NCBI GenBank assembly: GCA_024421085.1
Contig: JAHQYN010000007.1
Span: 1 to 53,781 of the forward strand
Direction: 5' to 3'
DNA from: Acidimicrobiia bacterium
Lineage (GTDB): Bacteria > Actinomycetota > Acidimicrobiia > Acidimicrobiales > Aldehydirespiratoraceae
Length of the DNA stretch: 53,781 nt
Positions 47,533 through 53,781 of the stretch are shown here, one piece after another (position 1 is the first letter of the stretch; each line of letters starts with the position of its first letter). The translations under genes and the position numbers were made by a program. The notes under the pieces are model-generated. The model had not been told where the DNA came from and made no database searches. It saw nothing but the letters and a program-made list of their open reading frames with translations.

Positions 47533-48501
47533 ATGGCCGTTACCGAAGTTGAAGTAGAGGCTGGAACCAGCGACCCTGCTGGCAACGTGGCACCGGGGCG
47601 GGTTCGGATCGAACGGTTCGATGTGACGCTCGGGCCGTTGCTGCACCTCGCACCGGAACGCCAGCGTCTCGCCAGCCCACAGTTCAACGAAATCGAGGTG
47701 ATACCCCGCGGCGTCACCCTCGGCGCGGAGATCAGCGGCGTCGATATCTGCTCCAAGGTGCCCGACTCGACAATCGCCGAGATCGCGGCTGCGCTGGCCG
47801 ACTACAAGGTCATCTACTTCCGCAACCAGCCGCTCACCTCGGCGCAGCATGTGGCCTTCGCCCGACGTTTCGGAGACCTGGAGATACATCCCTTCATCAC
47901 CGGCAACGAAGAGCACCCCGAACTGGTGCGCTTCGCGAAGGGGGCCGATACCGGGGGTTTCGAGAACGGCTGGCACCATGACGTTACCTGGCGTGAGATA
48001 CCCTCGATGGGGGCGATCCTGCACGCCATCGAGGTTCCGCCCACCGGTGGCGACACCCTGTTCTGCGACATGGCCGCGGCCTACGACGGGCTCGACACCA
48101 AGACCAAGGAGCGCATCGACGGCCTCTACGCGATCCACGACTACATGCTCGCCTTTGCCCAGCAGGTCCCCGAAGGCCGCCAGCAGGAGATGCGCGAGCG
48201 CTATCCGCTGGTGCGCCATCCGGTCGTGCGCACCCACCCGGTGACCGGTCGGAAGCTGATCTTCGTCAACACCTACTTCACCTCCCACATTGAAGGTCTC
48301 GATGAGGTCGAGAGTGTGGAGTTGATCAAGCACCTGTCGGGCCAGGCCAACACGATCGAATACCAGTTCCGGGTCAGCTGGGAACCCGACACGGTCGTGT
48401 TCTGGGACAACGCCGCGGTGCAGCACTATGCGTCGAGCGACTACTACCCCGATGTCCGGGTGATGGAGCGGGCCTCGGTGATCGGCACCCGGCCCTACTG
48501 A
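47533..48501 (+). CDS. TauD/TfdA-family 2-oxoglutarate-dependent dioxygenase
   Basis: GAEISGVDI, VIYFRNQPL, GWHHDVTWREIPSMGAIL, WDNAAVQHYASSDYYPDVRVMERASVIG. Confidence 0.9.
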   Translation: MAVTEVEVEAGTSDPAGNVAPGRVRIERFDVTLGPLLHLAPERQRLASPQFNEIEVIPRGVTLGAEISGVDICSKVPDSTIAEIAAALADYKVIYFRNQPLTSAQHVAFARRFGDLEIHPFITGNEEHPELVRFAKGADTGGFENGWHHDVTWREIPSMGAILHAIEVPPTGGDTLFCDMAAAYDGLDTKTKERIDGLYAIHDYMLAFAQQVPEGRQQEMRERYPLVRHPVVRTHPVTGRKLIFVNTYFTSHIEGLDEVESVELIKHLSGQANTIEYQFRVSWEPDTVVFWDNAAVQHYASSDYYPDVRVMERASVIGTRPY

Positions 48502-48527
48502 GCCGCAGCGACCGGCGACCCAAGGGC

Positions 48528-49199
48528 ATGGCACCCACCACAGACTGGAATCCGGTCCTCCGCAAGGAGTTCGACAAGCCCTACTGGCGTGAACTCATGG
48601 CCTTCGTGCGCGACGAGCGCATGGCCGGCGACGTCTACCCGCCCCACGAAGAGGTCTTCGCGGCACTTCATCTGACGCCGCTGGCCGAGGTGAAAGTCCT
48701 GATCCTCGGCCAGGACCCCTACCACGGTCCGAGTCAAGCCCACGGCCTCTGCTTCTCGGTCCGTCACGGAGTGCAGCCGCCGCCGTCGCTGGTCAACATC
48801 TTCGCGGAACTGGAGCAGGACCTGGGGATCAAGCCCCCGAACCACGGAAACCTCGAGACCTGGGCCCGCAACGGAGTGCTGCTGTTGAACACGACGCTCA
48901 CTGTGCGGGCCCGTCGAGCCGCCAGCCACCAGGGTCGCGGCTGGGAGACGTTCACCGACGAAGTCATCGACTGCGTGAACGCCAAGGAGCAGTCAGTCGT
49001 GTTCGTCCTCTGGGGTGCCGCGGCCCGACGCAAGCGCGCCCTGATCGACGCCCACAGGCACTTCATCATCGAGTCTGTCCATCCCTCGCCGCTCTCGGCG
49101 CACAACGGGTTCTTCGGCACCAGGCCGTTCAGCAGAGCCAACTCGGCGCTCATCGAAGCAGGTCGGGCGCCGGTCGACTGGCGCATTCCGAGCGCCTAG
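48528..49199 (+). CDS. ung: Uracil-DNA glycosylase, family 1
   Basis: VLILGQDPYHGPSQAHGLCFSV, GVLLLNTTLTV, VHPSPLSAHNGFFG. Confidence 0.96.
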   Translation: MAPTTDWNPVLRKEFDKPYWRELMAFVRDERMAGDVYPPHEEVFAALHLTPLAEVKVLILGQDPYHGPSQAHGLCFSVRHGVQPPPSLVNIFAELEQDLGIKPPNHGNLETWARNGVLLLNTTLTVRARRAASHQGRGWETFTDEVIDCVNAKEQSVVFVLWGAAARRKRALIDAHRHFIIESVHPSPLSAHNGFFGTRPFSRANSALIEAGRAPVDWRIPSA

Positions 49200-50221
49200 A
49201 AATACCAGGGGAAACTCGACCAGTCGGGGTCTCGTTTCTCCAAGAAGGCGTCGCGCCCCTCGGCGGCCTCGTCGGTCATGTAGGCGAGTCTGGTCGCCTC
49301 GCCGGCGAACACCTGTTGACCGATGAGGCCATCGTCGATCAGGTTCATGGCGAACTTGGCCATTCGCTGGGCCGTCGGGCTCTTGGAGTTGACCTCCGCG
49401 GCCCACTCGAGCGCCACGGTCTCCAGGCTCTCGTGGGGGACGACCGCATTGACCATCCCCATCTCGAAGGCCTGCTGTGCCGAATAGTCACGGCCCAGAA
49501 AGAAGATCTCACGAGCCCGTTTCTGGCCTACCTGACGAGCGAGGTAGGCAGAACCGAAGCCTCCGTCGAAGCTGGCCACATCGGTGTCGGTCTGTTTGAA
49601 GACGGCGAACTCCTCGCTGGCGATGGTGAGGTCTGCGGTGACATGCAGGCTGTGCCCGCCACCGACCGCCCAACCGGACACGACTGCGATGACGATCTTC
49701 GGCATCGTCCGGATCAGTCGCTGCACCTCGAGGATGTGCAGCCGTCCCGCCTGTGATGCATCGACGGTGTCGGCCGTGTCACCTGTGGCGTACTGGTAGC
49801 CGGACTTGCCGCGGATGCGCTGGTCGCCTCCCGAACAGAATGCCCAGCCGCCGTCCTTGGGAGAGGGGCCGTTGCCGGTGAGCAGCACGCAGCCGACGTC
49901 GGCGGACATCCGCGCGTGGTCCAGGCAGCGGTAGAGCTCGTCGACGGTGTGGGGCCTGAAGGCGTTGCGTACTTCGGGCCGGTTGAAGGCGATCCTCACG
50001 GTGCTGAGGCCCTCGGCCCGGTGATAGGTGACATCGGTCAGGGCCTTGAACCCCGCTACCGGACTCCAAGCCCCCGGGTCGAAGATCTCCGACACCGATG
50101 CGTTGTCGGGCACTGGCTTGTCTGCCGCCTGCTGGTCTGCCGCCTGCTTGTCTGCCGCCTGCTTGTCTGCCGCCTGCTTGTCTGCCGCCTGCTTGTCTGC
50201 CGCCTGCTGGTCTGCTGTCAT
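49196..50221 (-). CDS. menB: 1,4-dihydroxy-2-naphthoyl-CoA synthase with repetitive N-terminal extension
   Basis: RIAFNRPEVRNAFRPHTVDELYRCLDHARM, LTGNGPSPKDGGWAFCSGGDQRIRG, SFDGGFGSAYLARQVGQKRAREIFFLGR. Confidence 0.93.
   Translation of the reverse strand: MTADQQAADKQAADKQAADKQAADKQAADQQAADKPVPDNASVSEIFDPGAWSPVAGFKALTDVTYHRAEGLSTVRIAFNRPEVRNAFRPHTVDELYRCLDHARMSADVGCVLLTGNGPSPKDGGWAFCSGGDQRIRGKSGYQYATGDTADTVDASQAGRLHILEVQRLIRTMPKIVIAVVSGWAVGGGHSLHVTADLTIASEEFAVFKQTDTDVASFDGGFGSAYLARQVGQKRAREIFFLGRDYSAQQAFEMGMVNAVVPHESLETVALEWAAEVNSKSPTAQRMAKFAMNLIDDGLIGQQVFAGEATRLAYMTDEAAEGRDAFLEKRDPDWSSFPWYF
50127..50216 (-). repeat. 15-bp in-frame tandem repeat (QAADK)n at the MenB N-terminus
   Basis: GTCTGCCGCCTGCTT/TGG repeated about 6 times; protein MTADQQAADKQAADKQAADKQAADKQAADQQAADKPVPD. 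Confidence 0.97.
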
Positions 50222-50266
50222 CGTCACCTTCCAGAACTCACTCGGCCCATGCGGGCATCGTGCCGC

Positions 50267-50299
50267 TGAATCCATGCTGAATCCATATTGAATCCATAT
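50267..50299. repeat. 11-bp iterons TGAATCCATrY x3 upstream of menB
   Basis: TGAATCCATGC TGAATCCATAT TGAATCCATAT. Confidence 0.9.
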
Positions 50300-50408
50300 T
50301 GACACCAAGTCTGCGCCCCGTCCGCCCTGTTCACCAAGATCAAGCAGGCCGACTGAGTCATGCGGGCCGACGACACCGCCTGCTCGGAGATCACTCGGCA
50401 CCGACGCA

Positions 50409-50517
50409 GGGTCAACCTCCGCCGGTCGGCCGCAATCTCGTGGAGCCCGTTCCGTGAACTCAACCGAACCAGACTCTGGGAGGGTCAACCTCCTCCGGTC
50501 GGCCGCAATCTCGTGGA
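50409..50517. repeat. 36-bp direct repeat, two copies 73 bp apart
   Basis: GGGTCAACCTCCkCCGGTCGGCCGCAATCTCGTGGA at 50409 and 50482. Confidence 0.95.
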
Positions 50518-50768
50518 ACGTGCCTGGAATCGCCATTGCCACGCAGCAACGGCAGTGCCGAGGCGCTCGACCGCGAGCGACGGTGCCAGAGCGATCCCGA
50601 TGAGGTGGTACGGAAAGACGATCGCCATCACCGCGAGGATCACCAGATGGCGGCGAACATCGGGTAGGTCGACAGGGGATAGGTGTCGCTGGTGGGATCA
50701 CGCAGCAGCGGAGACAGCACCAGCAGAGCGGCGAGGACCGGGAGGAGTCGAATCGCCCATGGTCGCAT
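50485..50768 (-). pseudogene. Remnant of a small membrane protein in two frames
   Basis: MRPWAIRLLPVLAALLVLSPLLRDPTSDTYPLSTYPMFAAIW* then VILAVMAIVFPYHLIGIALAPSLAVERLGTAVAAWQWRF in another frame. Confidence 0.45.
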
Positions 50769-51019
50769 CCCGCAATCGTAGGGTCGCAGAATCAATCCCG
50801 GCTCGGTGAGCGCTCCGGCGATGTGGTGTGCGGTGGGCCGTCCTGGATCGTTGGAATTTCCGATCACCGAATCCAGCAGTGCCCCACCTGCAACACAGGG
50901 GCCAGCCCCACGTTTACGCGCAGGCGCTAGATTTTTCATTGTTCTCATGCTCTGTTGCTGATACCATACAGTGTCAGTGTGATGAAAACGTTGTCGCACG
51001 CGATTCAAGGAGGCGGATA

Positions 51020-51526
51020 ATGAAACTGACCGAGGAGCTTCGCGCAGATCTGTATGTTACGTTGACAGAACTAGTTGGAAGCAACGGAGCTGAATTCCTG
51101 ATGACGCAAGGCCCGCCAGGAGGCTGGGAGCAGTACCCCACCAAGACAGACCTCCAAGCCGTAGCCGTCGACATGGTGGCAGGTTTCGCTGCGGTTGATG
51201 CAAAGCACGAAACCCTGCGTGCCGACATGGTGGCCGGGTTCGCTGCGGCTGACGCAAAACACGAAACCCTGCGTGCCGACATGATCGCAGGATTCGCTGC
51301 GGCTGATGCAAAACACGAAACCTTGCGTGCCGACATGGTGGCCGGGTTCGCTGCGGCGGGCGCAAAAACCGACGCTCTGCGTGCCGACATGGTGGCCGGG
51401 TTTGCTGCGATTGAGATACGGATTGCCGAATTGATCGGAACACGCAGTCGAGATGTGTGGGCGTTCTCAGCTACGGTCGCGTCATTGATGGTAGCGTTCA
51501 TCGTCGTTGTCCTCATGGGCACCTAG
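51020..51526 (+). CDS. Tail-anchored coiled-coil protein with five 18-aa repeats
   Basis: AAGGAGG RBS then ATG; (DMVAGFAAADAKHETLRA)x5; C-term TM FSATVASLMVAFIVVVLMGT. Confidence 0.82.
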   Translation: MKLTEELRADLYVTLTELVGSNGAEFLMTQGPPGGWEQYPTKTDLQAVAVDMVAGFAAVDAKHETLRADMVAGFAAADAKHETLRADMIAGFAAADAKHETLRADMVAGFAAAGAKTDALRADMVAGFAAIEIRIAELIGTRSRDVWAFSATVASLMVAFIVVVLMGT

Positions 51527-51586
51527 GCTGGATCGACCGGTGCGGGGAATACGTGTCCGCCGGGTAGCAGCGCTAATGTCGCGGTG

Positions 51587-52687
51587 ATGCGAGCTGCGCT
51601 GCTGACCGCCGGAGGCTCACCCCTTGAGATAGTCGACGACATCGACGTCGAAGAACCTCGGGCCAACGAAGTCCTCATCAGGGTCTCGAACTGCGGGATC
51701 TGCCACAGTGACACGACAGTGCAGGACGGCGGTTACTCGGTCCCGACGATTCTCGGACATGAGGCCAGTGGCACCGTGGAGATGCTGGGGTCGGGAGTCA
51801 CCCACCTCGCCGTGGGCGACCATGTGGTGCTGACGCCGTTGGCGCCGTGCGGCCACTGCGCTGGGTGTGCTCGACACGAGGCCACCGAATGCGGCGAGGC
51901 GTTGTCGTTCGCGAGCAACGCTCGCCCGGACGGCTCGACGCCGTTCAGCCGCGGGGGCAACCCGGTGTGGAGGGGACTCGGGGTCGGTGCGTTCGCCGAA
52001 TTCACAGTCCTGCCAGCGTCGGGCGCCGTCCGGATCGAGCCCGACATTCCCCTCGACGTGGCCTGTGTCATCGGCTGCGCAGTGCAGACCGGTGTCGGTG
52101 CAGTGTTCAACACCGCTGAAGTCGAGCGGGGCGCGACCGTGGTGGTCATGGGCCTCGGCGGTCTCGGCGCGGCCATCGTCAGCGGTGCCGCCGTTGCCGG
52201 GGCGAGTCGAATCATCGCGTCGGACCCCGCCGAGGGCCGCCGTGAGACGGCCTCGAGTCTCGGTGCCACCGACCTGATCGATCCCACGTCTGACGACTTG
52301 GTGAGCACGGTCATGGACCTGACCGGCGGTCAGGGCGCCGACTACGCCTTCGACGCCGTAGGCAGCGCAGCGTTGGTGGAGCAGGGGATCAACAGCACCC
52401 GCGTCGGCGGCACGACAGTTATGGTGGGGGCTTCACCGATCGAGGAGAGCCTGACCATCGGTGCCGCGGTGCTGTTCATGACCATGCAGAAGCGACTGCT
52501 CGGCTGTCTGTTGGGTGCCTGCTGGCCCAGCCGCGACATCCCCTTGATGCTCGATCTCTGGCGCACCGGTCGCCTCGACCTCGAACGCTTCATCAGCCAT
52601 CGCCTGCCGCTCACCGACGTCAACGACGGAATCGCCAAGCTCCACGCCACCGACGGCGTCCGCACCGTGCTCGACATCGCCGGCTAG
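51587..52687 (+). CDS. Zinc-dependent alcohol dehydrogenase (class III-like MDR)
   Basis: NCGICHSDTTVQDG, LGHEASGTV, CGHCAGCARHEATEC, GLGGLGAAIVSGA. Confidence 0.93.
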   Translation: MRAALLTAGGSPLEIVDDIDVEEPRANEVLIRVSNCGICHSDTTVQDGGYSVPTILGHEASGTVEMLGSGVTHLAVGDHVVLTPLAPCGHCAGCARHEATECGEALSFASNARPDGSTPFSRGGNPVWRGLGVGAFAEFTVLPASGAVRIEPDIPLDVACVIGCAVQTGVGAVFNTAEVERGATVVVMGLGGLGAAIVSGAAVAGASRIIASDPAEGRRETASSLGATDLIDPTSDDLVSTVMDLTGGQGADYAFDAVGSAALVEQGINSTRVGGTTVMVGASPIEESLTIGAAVLFMTMQKRLLGCLLGACWPSRDIPLMLDLWRTGRLDLERFISHRLPLTDVNDGIAKLHATDGVRTVLDIAG

Positions 52688-53042
52688 CCCAAGCACCCAT
52701 ATACGGCAAGCCAGGGTCAGTTCGGGTGTTGTGCATCTGACAGCACGAAAACACCAGACATCGCCCTGCCCGGCGGACAACCCGGCAACCGCCACGCGCC
52801 GCTCCGGCGAGCCGATCCCGCACGCGTGGTGCTGGGACTCACTAATGTTTCATCGTGGTGCCGGTCAGCAGCAGAGTCGTTCGCGGGGTCGCGGCCTGGT
52901 TCCTCGTGCTCGGCGCAGTCGCGCTCGTCCGCTAGGAGCGGTTCTGTATGGCCCGATGGCCCGGCGGCAATATCCACGGGGATGCTGAGAAATCGTTCCC
53001 GCAGGTGAGCGGCTCGGTAACCGCCCGCCTTGCGACACACCG

Positions 53043-53781
53043 CTAGCTGTTGAGGTAGGCGCGGATGATCCTTTGCAGTTCTTCTAGGCTGAGGTTGCCT
53101 TCTTTGTGGGCTTTGGCAGCTCGCAGAACGTCGCTGAGGGTGACACCGTCGTCTTCTGTTTCTTCTTCATCGTCAGCGGGCTCGGCCTGTGCAGTGGCAC
53201 CACTTGGTTGACTCGGCGGAGCCGGTGGCGGTGGCGGAGGCGGATAATACGGGGCTGTGTTTTGTTGGGGTGGCGGCGGGGCGGCTGTCGTTGTTGTTGG
53301 CACCACTGCCGTGGTGGTGGTCGTTGGTGCGGCTGTGGTGGTCGTTGTCGTTGGTGGTGCCTGGATTGCGCCGTCGCTCTTTTGCAATTGCGGAGATTCC
53401 TTCGGTTGAAGCGATTCTTTCGGCTGTATCCGCGAGTCTGACACGTCTATGTAGGCGATCCCGACTTGCGGGCATCGGGAGGTGAGATCAGCTAGATCTA
53501 TGGCAACTTTGAACTTCACGGGGAACGTTGTGGCATAATGGCGGCGGTTCCGTATGGCTGCGTTCTTGGATGCTTCGCCCCGCGCCATCTCGTCGTCCTT
53601 GGGTTCGCGAGCTGTCGCCGTGCTGTTAGCGGATGACACGACCTTCTGGTCGGCGTGGCGGTACAGTCTCCATTCGCCGTTTTGATTCCAAAATCCGACA
53701 ACGGCAGGGGCTTGGCGCAGCCACGCTGTGTGGGCCGCAACATCAAACGTGAAACTGCCACTACGATGTTTGATGTAGGCG
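53043..53781 (-). CDS. Hypothetical protein with Thr/Pro linker and acidic C-terminus; 5' end lies beyond the window
   Basis: Open frame to the right edge (..AYIKHRSGSFTFDVAAHTAWLRQAPAVVGFWNQNGEWRLYRHADQKV...), PPTTTTTTAAPTTTTTAVVPTTTTAAPPPPQQ. Confidence 0.65.
   Translation of the reverse strand, partial: AYIKHRSGSFTFDVAAHTAWLRQAPAVVGFWNQNGEWRLYRHADQKVVSSANSTATAREPKDDEMARGEASKNAAIRNRRHYATTFPVKFKVAIDLADLTSRCPQVGIAYIDVSDSRIQPKESLQPKESPQLQKSDGAIQAPPTTTTTTAAPTTTTTAVVPTTTTAAPPPPQQNTAPYYPPPPPPPAPPSQPSGATAQAEPADDEEETEDDGVTLSDVLRAAKAHKEGNLSLEELQRIIRAYLNS

Noticed and set aside
47038-48534. 498-aa minus-strand ORF spanning the TauD-like gene
   Set aside because: Shadow ORF overlapping two well-supported genes on both sides.
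52855-52935. Tiny ORF VVPVSSRVVRGVAAWFLVLGAVALVR* upstream of the last CDS
   Set aside because: Only 26 codons with a hydrophobic stretch; could be a decayed membrane gene but there is too little evidence to call it.

Overview
High-GC actinobacterial chromosome segment, probably Acidimicrobiia-like judging from gene style only. It is mostly acyl-CoA, electron-transfer and transport genes, with small accessory islands. Main blocks in order: tail of an upstream gene and queA; fused ETF beta-alpha; btuC-btuF with a cobalamin riboswitch; an AbiE-type toxin-antitoxin pair whose antitoxin carries an IS1595-type zinc ribbon; a metallophosphoesterase with a C-terminal 42-bp repeat; SDR plus an internally deleted FAD oxidoreductase; an acyclic-terpene/leucine-type (Atu/Liu) acyl-CoA operon with a frameshifted TetR regulator; a complete liv ABC operon with an embedded acyl-CoA ligase; an IS3 OrfA remnant; an SLH-anchored putative zinc protease; a DMSO-reductase-family oxidoreductase with a fused FeS/membrane subunit; lrp/ald; an overlapping pair of AAA+ ATPase genes; geranylgeranyl reductase, TauD-like dioxygenase, ung and menB; a tail-anchored coiled-coil repeat protein; and a Zn-alcohol dehydrogenase. 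The strongest leads are: (i) TetR broken by a frameshift that a 46-bp deletion between 19-bp direct repeats would repair exactly; (ii) the zinc-ribbon/AbiEi chimera; (iii) the two-gene AAA+ cassette with an unusual Walker A (GxxGxGRT) and a winged helix; (iv) many in-frame minisatellites at protein termini and linkers, plus a short interspersed GC-rich repeat. All calls come from reading the sequence and ORF translations; no database search was run.
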